From the NCBI RefSeq assembly GCF_040605455.1, contig NZ_JBEXCV010000132.1, forward strand, positions 1 through 25,113: 25,113 bases of DNA. The letters are read 5' to 3'. Shown here in pieces: positions 7,493 to 15,323 of the stretch (position 1 is its first letter; each line of letters opens with the position of its first letter). Position numbers and translations under genes: made by a program. Origin of the DNA: Embleya sp040605455 (GTDB lineage: Bacteria > Actinomycetota > Actinomycetes > Streptomycetales > Streptomycetaceae). The notes under the pieces are model-generated. The model did not search any database. It was not told the origin of the DNA and saw only the letters and a list, made by a program, of their open reading frames with translations.

Positions 7493-8284
7493 TCACAAGT
7501 CTACCGGGTCGCCCGCAGTGCTCACGACCAAGGGTGTCCCCAGCGACGGCGTCCGCAGCGGCGGGGGCGTCCGCAGCGGCCCGACCGTGCGCAGCAGCAC
7601 CGCGGCGGTGAGGCCGCACAGCGTCGCGAACAGGTGCCCGAAGTCCCAGATGGTGTGATCCACGATCACCGGCAGGCCGACCGAGACGAACATCACCGCG
7701 GCACCCGCGAGCCGGATCCAGCCGGACATGATCAGCACCGCCGCGGCGCACGAGCCCACCTCGACGTAGCTCACCCCGACGTCCGTCGCGAACGCGATCT
7801 TGTTCGGGAGGCGGCCCGCCTCGATCGCGCCCTTCTCCACCGCGGCGGTCAGCAGCGACCCGAACACGTGCCCGCTCGCGCCGATCAGCAACATCCTGGG
7901 CGACCCGTAGCGGCGTTCCGCCCAGGCCACCACCGTGCCGAACACGACCACGTAGGTGGCCAGTCCCGAGCCGTGGTCGGCGACCCAGAACGCGCTGGTG
8001 AGCAGCGCCTCCAGCGGATCGTCGCCGAGCCGGAGCAGGTTGGTGCTGTTCAGCTTGGTGAGCAGGTCGATCAGCCGGGGCGGCGACGTGCGTTGCACCA
8101 CCGTGGACGCGGTGAAGATGGCGATGTAGGTAAAGGTGACCGGCGCGGACAACACCCACGCGTGCAGCCGGGCGGTCCACGGGCTGAGCACCCGCACACA
8201 GCGCCGGGCCCAGACCCAGCGGCGGGCGAGCCCACGCAACACGTACCACGCGATGGCAAGGCCCAGCCCGAGTCCGACGGTCAC
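7493..8284 (-). CDS. Rhomboid-like integral membrane protein
   Basis: A 263-residue protein with about six hydrophobic segments, resembling the actinobacterial rhomboid-like family. Possible rhomboid intramembrane serine-protease elements are visible: GVSY (a GxSx motif) in the fourth/fifth segment and a His in WDFGHLFATLCG in the last segment, which would give a Ser-His dyad. GASGHVFGS earlier also resembles a GxSG motif. Whether it cleaves membrane proteins is not shown. I chose the GTG at 8284 because GGAG lies 4 bases upstream; a GTG at 8308 adds eight residues and has a poorer site. It runs straight into the tRNA-Ala gene with an 11-base gap and shares a short convergence-free region with the regulator upstream. 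Confidence 0.72.
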   Translation of the reverse strand: MTVGLGLGLAIAWYVLRGLARRWVWARRCVRVLSPWTARLHAWVLSAPVTFTYIAIFTASTVVQRTSPPRLIDLLTKLNSTNLLRLGDDPLEALLTSAFWVADHGSGLATYVVVFGTVVAWAERRYGSPRMLLIGASGHVFGSLLTAAVEKGAIEAGRLPNKIAFATDVGVSYVEVGSCAAAVLIMSGWIRLAGAAVMFVSVGLPVIVDHTIWDFGHLFATLCGLTAAVLLRTVGPLRTPPPLRTPSLGTPLVVSTAGDPVDL

Positions 8285-8332
8285 CCGGCTCCGTTGCCCG
8301 CACGGCACCGACGCGAATCTTTACGACCTGGC

Positions 8333-9291
8333 TCAGCCGCCGGTGCTGCTGCGGAAGCGGGCGCGGTAGGCGGAGGGGGTGATGCCCAGGCGGCGGAGGA
8401 AGGCTCGGCGTAGGGACTCGTCGCTGCCGAGGCCGCTGTGGGCGGCGGCGGCCGTGACCGTGGCGCCGGCGGCCAGGAGGGATTGGGCCGCCTCGATGCG
8501 CACGGCCTCCACATAGACCGCCGGGGTCGAGCCGACCCGCTCGTGGAACAGGCGAGTGAGGTGGCGGGGCTGAAGCCGCCCAGCCGGGCGAGTGCGGGCA
8601 GCGAGTGGTCGGCCGCCGGGTCTGCGGCGACCGCGTCCAGCACCGGGCGCAGTGGATCGTCGGCGCCGGCGCGGGCGCGCGAGGGGACCGAGAACTGCGA
8701 TTGGCCGCCCGGTCGGCGCAGGAACACCACCAGGTCGCGGGCCACCTCGCGGGCCAGGTCGGCGCCCTCGTCGGCCTCGACCAGGGCCAGCGCCAGGTCG
8801 ATGCCGGCGGTCACCCCCGCAGAGGTGTAGACCGTGTCGTCCCGGACGAAGATCGCGTCCGGCTCGACCGAGACGCTCGGATGGCGCCGGGCCAACATCG
8901 CCGCGTGCCGCCAGTGCGTCACCGCCCGACGCCCGTCGAGCAGCCCCGCCCCGGCGAGCAGGAACGCACCGGTGCACACCGACGCGATCCGCCCGGAGGT
9001 CGCGGCGAGCGCGCTCACCGCATCCAGCAGCTCTGCCGCCGGCGCGTGTTGCGGAAAGTCGACCGACCCCGGCACGACCAGCGTGTGGGCGCCGTCGATC
9101 TCCGTCGCGGCCGCGTCGACCAGCAGCCGGGTGCCCGCCGACGTGGTCACCGGCGCACCGGTCGGCGAGCACAGCGTCAACGTGTACGCGCCGCCCAGCC
9201 GCTCGGCGGTGCCGAACACCTCCAGGGGCGCGGTCACGTCCATCAGCCGAACCCCGTCGTACCCGAGCACGGTCACATTCCTGCGTCGCAT
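8333..9291 (-). pseudogene. GlxA-type AraC-family regulator, frameshifted
   Basis: A DJ-1/PfpI-like domain (residues ~4-170, with the GlxA-type nucleophile-elbow SVCTGAF, Cys106) is followed by a C-terminal AraC double helix-turn-helix. The reading frame breaks inside the first HTH: frame one runs through LARLGGFSP and then becomes nonsense. The expected continuation RHLTRLFHERVGSTP...ITPSAYRARF is intact in another frame ending at 8333. One extra C in the C4 run (plus-strand G4 at 8566-8569) would restore a perfect protein of about 319 residues. Everything else is intact, so this is either a very recent inactivation, a slippage site, or a sequencing error in a homopolymer. It is divergent from the HD/DUF1348 pair, its likely target. 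Confidence 0.85.
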
Positions 9292-9316
9292 GACCTCGAC
9301 GCTACCTGCCGGGCGG

Positions 9317-9351
9317 TGTCCGAATCCGAGGGATCGACGTCCGAATGGACA
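9317..9351. promoter_or_regulatory. Candidate operator with 21-bp-spaced direct repeats
   Basis: GTCCGAAT is repeated at 9318-9325 and 9339-9346, exactly 21 bases apart. AraC-family proteins typically bind such two-turn direct repeats. The second copy is part of GTCC-GAAT-GGAC (9339-9350). The site lies in the 136-base gap between the GlxA-type regulator and the HD-domain gene. Confidence 0.4.
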
Positions 9352-9427
9352 TGGCCGCGACCGGGCCCGCGGAGCGAGGCTTGGCATGTCTTCCTCCCCC
9401 GTTCGGAACCCGGAAAGGACCGTTCCC

Positions 9428-10066
9428 ATGTCCGATCGCATCGCCGACGTGGACATCCCCGACAGCGCCCTGGCCAAGGAGGCCGCCGAGCTGGTCCGGG
9501 ACGTCGCCGCCCCGCTGTTGTACGACCACTCGCGCCGCGTGTACCTGTTCGGTGCACTCCGAGGCCGCCGCCTGGGCCTGGCCTTCGACCCCGAACTGCT
9601 CTACGTCGGCGCGATGTTCCACGACCTGGGACTGACCGCCGGGTATCGCGCCTCGCAGCAGCGCTTCGAACTCGACGGCGCCGACGCCGCCCGCGACTTC
9701 GTGCTCCGGCACGGTCTGTCCGCCGACCGCGCGCGGATCGTGTGGACCGCCATCGCGCTGCACACCACACCCGGGATCCCCGCCCGGATGGAGCCGGAGG
9801 TGGCCCTGGTGACCGCCGGTGTCGAGTTGGACGTGCTCGGCCTGGGCCTGGACGACATCGCGGACGAAGCGCGCGCCGCCGTGGTCGCCGCGCACCCCCG
9901 TCCGGACTTCAAGCGGCGGATCCTGCGCGCCTTCACCGAGGGCATCGAGCACCGCCCGCAGACCACGTTCGGCAACGTCAAGGCCGATGTGCTCGACCGG
10001 TTCGTACCGGGCTTCGAGCGGACGAACTTCGTCGACGTGATCGAGCAGTCGGGGTGGTCCGAGTGA
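9428..10066 (+). CDS. HD-domain hydrolase, related to the cyanamide-hydratase-like HD group
   Basis: A 212-residue soluble protein with an HD metal-dependent fold. Putative metal ligands are H34 (YDHSRRV), H65-D66 (MFHDLGL) and H112 (ALHTTPG). The C-terminal segment TTFGNVKADVLDRF resembles HD proteins annotated as cyanamide hydratase-like or uncharacterised phosphohydrolases. The substrate cannot be told from sequence. Start: ATG at 9428 with AAAGGA about 8 bases upstream. The stop overlaps the start of the following DUF1348 gene (GTGA at 10063-10066), so the two are translationally coupled and probably act on the same compound. Likely controlled by the divergent GlxA-type regulator, now apparently broken. 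Confidence 0.88.
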   Translation: MSDRIADVDIPDSALAKEAAELVRDVAAPLLYDHSRRVYLFGALRGRRLGLAFDPELLYVGAMFHDLGLTAGYRASQQRFELDGADAARDFVLRHGLSADRARIVWTAIALHTTPGIPARMEPEVALVTAGVELDVLGLGLDDIADEARAAVVAAHPRPDFKRRILRAFTEGIEHRPQTTFGNVKADVLDRFVPGFERTNFVDVIEQSGWSE

Positions 10067-10515
10067 GGCCGCCGCTGCCGCCGTTCACCGAGGCCGACGC
10101 GCGGGCCAAGGTGCAGGCCGCCGAGGACGCCTGGAACACCCGCGATCCCGAACGCGTCGCGCTCGCGTACACACCCGATTCGATCTGGCGCAATCGCGAC
10201 CGGTTCGTCACCGGGCGCCCGGCGATCGTGGCCTTCCTGACCGAGAAGTGGGCCCGCGAGCAGGACTACGCGCTGCGCAAGGAACTGTGGGCGTACACGG
10301 CCGACCGGATCGCGGTCCGCTTCCAGTACGAGTGGCACGACGGATCGGGCGGCTTTCGGCGCAGCTACGGCAACGAGTTGTGGGAGTTCACCGAGGACGG
10401 TCTGATGCGGCGGCGCGAGGCGAGCATCAACGACGTGGTGATCACCGAGGCCGATCGCCGCATCCACGGCCCGCGCCCGATCGAAGAACACGGGATTCCC
10501 TTCCCGCTCGCCTGA
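10063..10515 (+). CDS. DUF1348 / NTF2-like (SnoaL-fold) family protein
   Basis: A 150-residue single-domain protein of the nuclear transport factor 2-like superfamily, specifically the DUF1348 group. Conserved family blocks are obvious: AEDAWNTRDPERVALAYT near the N-terminus, IWRNRDRFVTGR, FLTEKW, KELWAY, RIAVRFQYEWHD, SYGNELWEF and ASINDVVI. NTF2-like folds form a cone-shaped pocket used by isomerases, dehydratases and cyclases, but DUF1348 has no established reaction. The GTG start is fixed by the family N-terminus and by the four-base GTGA overlap with the HD gene. The longer upstream open frame is antisense to the regulator and is not coding. Confidence 0.9.
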   Translation: MRPPLPPFTEADARAKVQAAEDAWNTRDPERVALAYTPDSIWRNRDRFVTGRPAIVAFLTEKWAREQDYALRKELWAYTADRIAVRFQYEWHDGSGGFRRSYGNELWEFTEDGLMRRREASINDVVITEADRRIHGPRPIEEHGIPFPLA

Positions 10516-10595
10516 CCACGCCGAAGCCCGGGCCGCGGCCGAATCGAGCCGACACCGGGCGCGCGCCGGAAAGGAGTAGGGCCCAGTCCGCGCGG

Positions 10596-11561
10596 CTACT
10601 CGCCCGCCCACGGGTGGGTCAGTTCCTGGCAGCGTCGCCAGAACCAGGCCCGGTCCGGCCGGCTCTCCCGGGTCGCCGCCCGGTAGTGGGTCGGCCGCGG
10701 GGTCCGGTCCTGCCAGAACAGGCCGGTGCTGCGGCCCGGTTCGTCGGCCGCGCACAGCCACACGGCGGTGTCCGCGCCCTGCTCGGGAGTGCGCAGCAGC
10801 GGCGCGGTCAGCCGGCGGAAGTTCGGCATCGACGCGCGCAGTCCCGGGGTGTCCGCCCACCCCGGGTGTGTGACGTGCACGACCGGGCCGCCGACGCCCA
10901 GGTGCTCGGCCCACAACTCGGCCAGCACGACCTGCATGCGCTTGGTCCGCGCGTACGCGACGGCCGCCTTGTACGGGCCGCGTTGGTACTCGATGTCGTC
11001 CACCGGCAGCCGCTGGGTGTACATCCCGCCCGAGCTCATCCACACCACCCGCGTGCAGGACGCGGGGTCGGCCGCCACGAGGCGGCTGAGCAGATGCGGG
11101 CCGAGCACGTGCACGGCCAGCGACAGCTCGTGTCCCTCGGCGGTCTCGGTGCGCTCGGCGGACATCACACCGGCGTTGTGCACCAGCGCGTGCAGCGGGC
11201 CGTGCTCGGCGCGCAGTTCCTTCGCGAAACGGGCCACGTCCGGCAGGCTGCCCACGTCGCAGCGCCGCACGGTGGGCTCGGCACCCGGTACGAGCTCCAC
11301 CACCCGCCGACGGGCCGCCTCGGCGCGCTCCTCGTCGCGCCCGACCAGCACCACGCTCGCGCCGAGCCGGGCCAGGCCGGTCACCGCCGCCTCGCCGATG
11401 CCGGCGGACGACCCGGTCACCACGACGGTCCGCCCCTTGAGCGCCGCCGGCTCCGGGTCGGCGGGAAATCCGGCCCGGCGGCGCACCCCGTACCCGATCC
11501 GGCTGTATCCGGGCACGATGGTCCGATCCATCGCCCGTTCCCAGAACCGACTCTCCGTCAT
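10596..11561 (-). CDS. Short-chain dehydrogenase/reductase, DHRS12-like
   Basis: A 321-residue NAD(P)-dependent oxidoreductase. A ~40-residue N-terminal extension (FWERAMDRTIVPGYSRIGY) precedes the Rossmann domain, as in the DHRS12-like group. Cofactor motif TGSSAGIG is at 49-56, HNAG at 128-131, the catalytic Ser at 176/177 (WMSSGG) and the YxxxK pair at Y203/K207 (YARTK). The substrate is unknown; relatives act on lipophilic alcohols or ketones. I chose the ATG at 11561, with AGGTGAG about 6 bases before it; the longer TTG/ATG-type extension upstream lacks family similarity. It is convergent with the HD/DUF1348 pair and has its own transcript. Confidence 0.92.
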   Translation of the reverse strand: MTESRFWERAMDRTIVPGYSRIGYGVRRRAGFPADPEPAALKGRTVVVTGSSAGIGEAAVTGLARLGASVVLVGRDEERAEAARRRVVELVPGAEPTVRRCDVGSLPDVARFAKELRAEHGPLHALVHNAGVMSAERTETAEGHELSLAVHVLGPHLLSRLVAADPASCTRVVWMSSGGMYTQRLPVDDIEYQRGPYKAAVAYARTKRMQVVLAELWAEHLGVGGPVVHVTHPGWADTPGLRASMPNFRRLTAPLLRTPEQGADTAVWLCAADEPGRSTGLFWQDRTPRPTHYRAATRESRPDRAWFWRRCQELTHPWAGE

Positions 11562-11693
11562 CGCGCGCTCACCTTCGTCGTAGTCACGAAGAGACAATGC
11601 CCGCTACGGGCCTTTCACACTATTTGCGACCGCTCGGCGTCGCCCGCATCCCGCCCCTACCGCCGCCCATCGAGCCGGATGCGACCGCATACG

Positions 11694-11731
11694 AAAAGAC
11701 CGCCTCCCGGACGGATCCGGAAGGCGGTCTT
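11694..11731 (-). terminator. Terminator of the second tRNA-Ala
   Basis: A 10-bp stem (11696-11705 with 11722-11731) with an inner CCGGA/TCCGG stem is followed on the minus strand by TTTTCG. It begins 6 bases beyond the 3' end of the tRNA. This is a good intrinsic terminator. Confidence 0.8.
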
Positions 11732-11736
11732 GTCTG

Positions 11737-11809
<73 letters not shown>

Positions 11810-11914
11810 GCTATTCAACTGGATCGACGGGCTTACCCGCTCGACCACGAGTACTTTACACGCTCCCTCGCGCCGCATCCAAACGCCTTTCCCGGGACCA
11901 CTCCCGGCAGGCTT

Positions 11915-11945
11915 CGGGGTTCGCGGCGGCGCTCCGCGAACCCCG
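11915..11945 (-). terminator. Terminator of the first tandem SDR gene
   Basis: A perfect 12-bp inverted repeat (11915-11926 with 11934-11945) and a 7-base loop lie 10 bases after the SDR stop codon. No T-run follows. Confidence 0.7.
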
Positions 11946-11955
11946 GGGTGGCGAC

Positions 11956-12717
11956 TCAGAAGCTGCCGACGGGCCGGGTCATCCCGGCCATCGCACCGCC
12001 GTCCACGACCAGCTCGGTGCCGGTCAGGTAGGACGCCGCGTCGGAGGCGACGAAGGCGACCACCTCGGCGACCTCCTCCGGCGCGGCGATCCGGCGCAGC
12101 GGGACGGACGGGAATCTGCCCGGCCCCTGCTCCAGGCCGACCGCGGCGATCATCGGGGTGTCGATCGTGCCCGGGTGCACCGAGTTGACCCGGATGCCGT
12201 GCTCACCGACCTCCAGGGCGACCGTCTTGGACAGGCCGCGTACGGCCCACTTGGTCGCACCGTAGGCCGCGTGCCCCGGCATGCCCTCCAGACCGGCCTG
12301 GGAGGAGATGTTGACGATCGAGCCGCCGCCGCGCTCCTTCATCGCGGGCAACACCGCCTGCATCCCGTGCCAGACGCCGAAGAAGTTGACCTGGAGGATG
12401 CGCTCGACCCGCTCGGGCGTCTCGTCCGCGAAGCCCCTGGTCCAGTAGACCGCGGCGTTGTTGACCAGGATGTCCACGCCGCCGAACTCGGCGACGGCGA
12501 CGGCGACCGCCTCGGCCCAGTCCGCCGGATCCGACACGTCGTGCCGGACGAAGCGCGCGGCCTGGCCCAGCTCCGCGGCGATCCTCGTACCCTCCTCCAC
12601 AAGCAGGTCGGTGAGCACGACCCGGGCGCCGTTCGCCACGAACAGCCGGGCCTCGGCCGCTCCCTGGCCGCGTGCGGCGCCGGTGATTATCGCGACCTTG
12701 CCGGTCAGATCCGCCAT
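11956..12717 (-). CDS. Classical SDR oxidoreductase (3-alpha/20-beta-hydroxysteroid dehydrogenase-like), copy 1
   Basis: A 253-residue classical short-chain dehydrogenase that would oxidise or reduce an alcohol/ketone with NAD(H). Seen: cofactor motif TGAARGQG (12-19), acidic HD60 (adenine binding), NNA (86-88), Ser 138/139, Y152 and K156, and the C-terminal YLTGTELVVDGG. The style matches the bacterial 3-alpha(20-beta)-hydroxysteroid dehydrogenase group, but this large family does not allow a substrate call. NNAG is NNAA here. Start: ATG at 12717 with an AAAGGTGA ribosome binding site. The gene is a paralogue of the SDR at 12989-13744: 109 of the first 160 residues match without gaps by hand count. 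Confidence 0.93.
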   Translation of the reverse strand: MADLTGKVAIITGAARGQGAAEARLFVANGARVVLTDLLVEEGTRIAAELGQAARFVRHDVSDPADWAEAVAVAVAEFGGVDILVNNAAVYWTRGFADETPERVERILQVNFFGVWHGMQAVLPAMKERGGGSIVNISSQAGLEGMPGHAAYGATKWAVRGLSKTVALEVGEHGIRVNSVHPGTIDTPMIAAVGLEQGPGRFPSVPLRRIAAPEEVAEVVAFVASDAASYLTGTELVVDGGAMAGMTRPVGSF

Positions 12718-12774
12718 GGGATGTCACCTTTCCTCGATCGATGCGAACGCTGCGACAGCACGGCTGCCATCCGC

Positions 12775-12930
12775 TCAGCCGCCCATCACGTACTTCACCG
12801 TCGGCCCGGTGGTCGAGCCACCGTCCGCGGCCGGCTCCGCGCCGGTCACGTACGACGCGGCGTCGGAGAGCAGGAGGGCGACCGCGGAGCCGCTTACGCT
12901 CGGCTCGCCGACCCGGCCCACCGGGGTGTT
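12775..12930 (-). pseudogene. C-terminal remnant of a third SDR gene
   Basis: About 51 codons in one frame, ending at TGA (12775-12777), read NTPVGRVGEP...SDAASYVTGAEP...DGG...TTGPTVKYVMGG. This matches the C-terminal end of 3-alpha(20-beta)-hydroxysteroid dehydrogenases, where VTGAELAVDGG and TGPTVKYVMG are typical. The catalytic and cofactor parts are missing; similarity stops abruptly at about 12930. It lies between the two intact SDR copies but its C-terminus differs from both, so it is a separate third gene that was deleted rather than a repeat of a neighbour. Confidence 0.8.
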
Positions 12931-12988
12931 CGAACACACCGAATGGGCAAACGAACGGTTGTCGACCGGCCGCCGCATGGCGCGGCCA

Positions 12989-13744
12989 TTACCCCTGCAC
13001 CGGCGGCACGATGCCCGCCATCGAGCCACCGTCGATGACGAACTCGGTCCCGGTGATCCACGAGGACTCGTCCGACGCGAGGAAGACCACCAGCTCGCCG
13101 ATGTCCTGCGGCTCGCCGACCCGACGCAGCGGCACGGTCGGGAAGTTGCCCGCGCCGCGCGTGAAGCGGTTGCCGATCATCGGCGTGTCGACGGCGCCGG
13201 GATGCACCGAGTTGACCCGGATCCCGTACTCGCCCAGTTCCAGCGCGGCCGTCTTGGTCAGCCCGCGGATCGCCCACTTGGAGGACCCGTAGGCCGCGTG
13301 CCCCGGGATGCCCTGAAGCCCCGCGAGCGAGGAGATGTTCACGATCGACCCACCGCCGTTCGCCCGCATCAGCGGCGCCACCGCCTGGATGCCGTGAAAG
13401 GTCCCGAACAGGTTGACCTTGAGAATGCGATCCAACCCTTCGGGCGTCTCCTCCAGGATCGGCTTGGTCCACAGGATGCCCGCATTGTTGACCAGCACAT
13501 GCACTGCACCGAACTCGCGCACGGCCACCTCGACGACCGCCGCCCAGTCCGCCGCATCCGACACGTCGTGCCGCACGAACCGAGCCGCACTCCCGATCGC
13601 AGCGGCGACTGCGGCTCCCTCGTCCGCCAGCAGGTCGGTCAACACGACCTTCGCCCCACGCTCGGCCAACAGGCGCGCCTCAGCCTCACCCTGCCCACGC
13701 GCCGCCCCGGTGACAATCGCCACCTTGCCACTCAGATCAGCCAT
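12989..13744 (-). CDS. Classical SDR oxidoreductase (3-alpha/20-beta-hydroxysteroid dehydrogenase-like), copy 2
   Basis: A 251-residue classical SDR with TGAARGQG (12-19), NNAG (86-89), Ser 138/139, Y152 and K156, and the C-terminal WITGTEFVIDGGSMAGI. Numbering is collinear with the copy at 11956-12717, so the two arose by duplication. Start: ATG at 13744 with GGAGG 8 bases upstream; the upstream GTG extension is Gly/Val/Ser low complexity and was not used. Both copies and the SDR remnant are on the same strand and form a former three-gene SDR array downstream of an LLM oxidoreductase. A role in the same catabolic or tailoring route as the LLM enzyme is inference only. Confidence 0.93.
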   Translation of the reverse strand: MADLSGKVAIVTGAARGQGEAEARLLAERGAKVVLTDLLADEGAAVAAAIGSAARFVRHDVSDAADWAAVVEVAVREFGAVHVLVNNAGILWTKPILEETPEGLDRILKVNLFGTFHGIQAVAPLMRANGGGSIVNISSLAGLQGIPGHAAYGSSKWAIRGLTKTAALELGEYGIRVNSVHPGAVDTPMIGNRFTRGAGNFPTVPLRRVGEPQDIGELVVFLASDESSWITGTEFVIDGGSMAGIVPPVQG

Positions 13745-13824
13745 GCGTACCGCCTCCACGACTCCCGAACCGGACCCGACCACGACCACACCAGCCCGCG
13801 CTCACCCACACCAACGCCCAGCCT

Positions 13825-13853
13825 CCCCCCAGCCCCACCCCCCGACCATCCCC
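13825..13853 (-). other. Strong G-quadruplex motif upstream of SDR copy 2
   Basis: On the minus strand four G-runs of 4, 6, 4 and 6 bases (13850-13853, 13838-13843, 13833-13836, 13825-13830) are separated by loops of 6, 1 and 2 bases. This exceeds the usual G3+N1-7 rule. It lies 81 bases upstream of the SDR start on its coding strand, where it could affect transcription or the 5' UTR. Confidence 0.7.
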
Positions 13854-13855
13854 AG

Positions 13856-13873
13856 GCGCGTCAGCACCCCCGA
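13856..13873. repeat. Short intergenic repeat, copy A
   Basis: GGCGCGTCAGC followed by ACCCCCGAC recurs almost unchanged at 24970-24989 (GGCGCGTCAGC then GCCCCCGAC), also in a C-rich intergenic spacer. It may be a small dispersed element of this genome. Confidence 0.45.
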
Positions 13874-13907
13874 CCCGGCCCCGCCGCCCCGCCGCACTCA
13901 CAACTCC

Positions 13908-13940
13908 GGCCGGACCCGGTCCTCCGCACCGGATCCGGCC
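13908..13940 (-). terminator. Probable terminator of the LLM oxidoreductase gene
   Basis: A 13-bp stem with one mismatch (13908-13920 with 13928-13940) and a 7-base loop lies about 180 bases beyond the LLM stop on the minus strand. It is the best hairpin in this spacer. The distance is rather long. Confidence 0.45.
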
Positions 13941-14120
13941 GAGCCATCCTCGTCCGGTACGACCACAACGTGCATATCCCGCCCGGAACGAAGTCTCGAT
14001 CCCCCTACGCCGACCCTCGCGGGCCACCACGGCCGACCCCGCAGTCCACCCGCGGCCCAACAGCACAGTCCGCCCGGCGAACCACCCCGCAGGCCGACCA
14101 GCGCAGGCCGCCCCGCCCCG

Positions 14121-15260
14121 TCAGGCCCCGTACTTGGCCCGGAAGTGCGGGATGACCTTCTCGCCCCAGATGCGGATCGTCTCCATGCAGTCCTCCTGCG
14201 GGATCGTGCCCATCTGGATCAGGCACATGATCTCGTCGGCGCCCGCGTCGATCAGCTTCTGCACGTAGCCGATCGCATCCTCGGCCGTCCCGTAGGCGTG
14301 GTTGATGTTGTACGTGGCGGTCGCGTTCACCGTGACCGGGATCTTCGCCTCGTGCAGCATGGCGACCTGCTGCTCGGCGGCCTCGTTGATGATCGCCACC
14401 TCGTCCCGACCCTCGACCACGGCCTCGTCCGGGATGCCGGACTTGCCACCGGAGAACCAGTGCGCGATCGACTGTGCGAAGAAGCGCTGGCCGCGCGCAC
14501 CCACCTGGCGGGCCCGGGCGCCGTCCTCGGAGACGATCGTCGGGCACAGCGCGACCAGGTGGTCGTTGGTCACCGAGGACACGAACCGCTCGCCGGTGCG
14601 CTCCTTGATCGCGTCCCGATAGATCTGGTTGAGGTTCGCCACCTCCTCGGGACCGGCGAAGCCGAGCACCAACGCGCCGACGCCGTACTCCGCCGCCTCG
14701 ACCAGGCTCGGCTGCTTGCTGCAGGCCAGGAACAGCGGCGGATGCGGGGTCTGCACCGGGCGCGGCAGGATCGGGTGCGAGCCCTCGATGTCGAGCACGT
14801 CGCCGTGCCACACCAACTCGTCCTGCTGCCACGCGGCGCCGATGATCCGCAGCGCCTCCTCGACCTGGGCCTTGGTCTGCTCGATGTCCACCCCGCACAG
14901 CGAGGACTCCTGGAGCGTGCCGCCGCGGGCCGCGCCGACGTCGAGCCGGCCACCGGAGAGCGTGTCGAGCATGCCGATCCGCTCGGCGACCCGGGCGGGG
15001 TGGTTGAAGTTGAAGGGCATACAGACCGCACCGTGCGCGATCCGGATCCGACTCGTCCGCGCGGCCACCCAGGTCAGGAAGATCTCCGGGGCACTCATGT
15101 GCGAGTACCACTTGGTCGAGTGGTGCTCGACCGCCCAGATCCGATCGAAGCCCATCTGCTCGGCGTATACGGCCTGGTCCACGGAGTTGAGGATGACCTC
15201 GCGCTCGTGCTCTGCCGTGGGGTTGGCCATTTGGGCTTCGAAGATCATCGAGAACTGCAT
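14121..15260 (-). CDS. LLM-class flavin-dependent oxidoreductase (luciferase-like monooxygenase)
   Basis: A 379-residue TIM-barrel flavoenzyme of the bacterial luciferase superfamily, which uses reduced flavin (FMN or F420) supplied by another protein. Seen: the N-terminal strand MQFSMIFE, the EHHS(T) segment at about residue 46, ISxRIRIAHG-like block SRIRIAHGAV, the P...HPARVAERIGMLDTLSGGRLDVGAARGG signature, and SKQPSLVEAAEYGVGALV in the second half. Domain length is normal. It resembles the alkanal/limonene monooxygenase-type group, but the substrate is unknown. Start: ATG at 15260 with AGGAG 6 bases upstream. It has a good sigma-70-type promoter and is divergent from a PadR regulator, its likely repressor. 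Confidence 0.92.
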   Translation of the reverse strand: MQFSMIFEAQMANPTAEHEREVILNSVDQAVYAEQMGFDRIWAVEHHSTKWYSHMSAPEIFLTWVAARTSRIRIAHGAVCMPFNFNHPARVAERIGMLDTLSGGRLDVGAARGGTLQESSLCGVDIEQTKAQVEEALRIIGAAWQQDELVWHGDVLDIEGSHPILPRPVQTPHPPLFLACSKQPSLVEAAEYGVGALVLGFAGPEEVANLNQIYRDAIKERTGERFVSSVTNDHLVALCPTIVSEDGARARQVGARGQRFFAQSIAHWFSGGKSGIPDEAVVEGRDEVAIINEAAEQQVAMLHEAKIPVTVNATATYNINHAYGTAEDAIGYVQKLIDAGADEIMCLIQMGTIPQEDCMETIRIWGEKVIPHFRAKYGA

Positions 15261-15294
15261 GCCGTACTCCTGGTGCGCGAGGCGGAATACTCCA

Positions 15295-15323
15295 ATTAGA
15301 TGTATGACGACCAGTCAGGTCAA
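15295..15323 (-). promoter_or_regulatory. Promoter of the LLM oxidoreductase gene
   Basis: On the minus strand TTGACC (15318-15323) and TCTAAT (15295-15300) are separated by 17 bases. Each differs from the housekeeping consensus (TTGACA, TATAAT) at one position. This is the best promoter match I found in the window. Confidence 0.7.

Larger units (their letters stand above)
13745..14120. other. C-rich gene-free spacer between SDR copy 2 and the LLM oxidoreductase
   Basis: A 376-base stretch without a credible gene. The plus strand is strongly C-rich and G-poor, especially 13770-13900. It holds a G-quadruplex motif on the minus strand, a copy of a short repeat shared with the right end of the window, and a hairpin that probably terminates the LLM gene. 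Open frames here have no ribosome binding site and proline/arginine-rich translations. Confidence 0.7.

Noticed and set aside
8605..10515. A 636-codon plus-strand frame
   Set aside because: Only its last 150 codons are real (DUF1348); the rest is antisense to the regulator and overlaps the HD gene in another frame.
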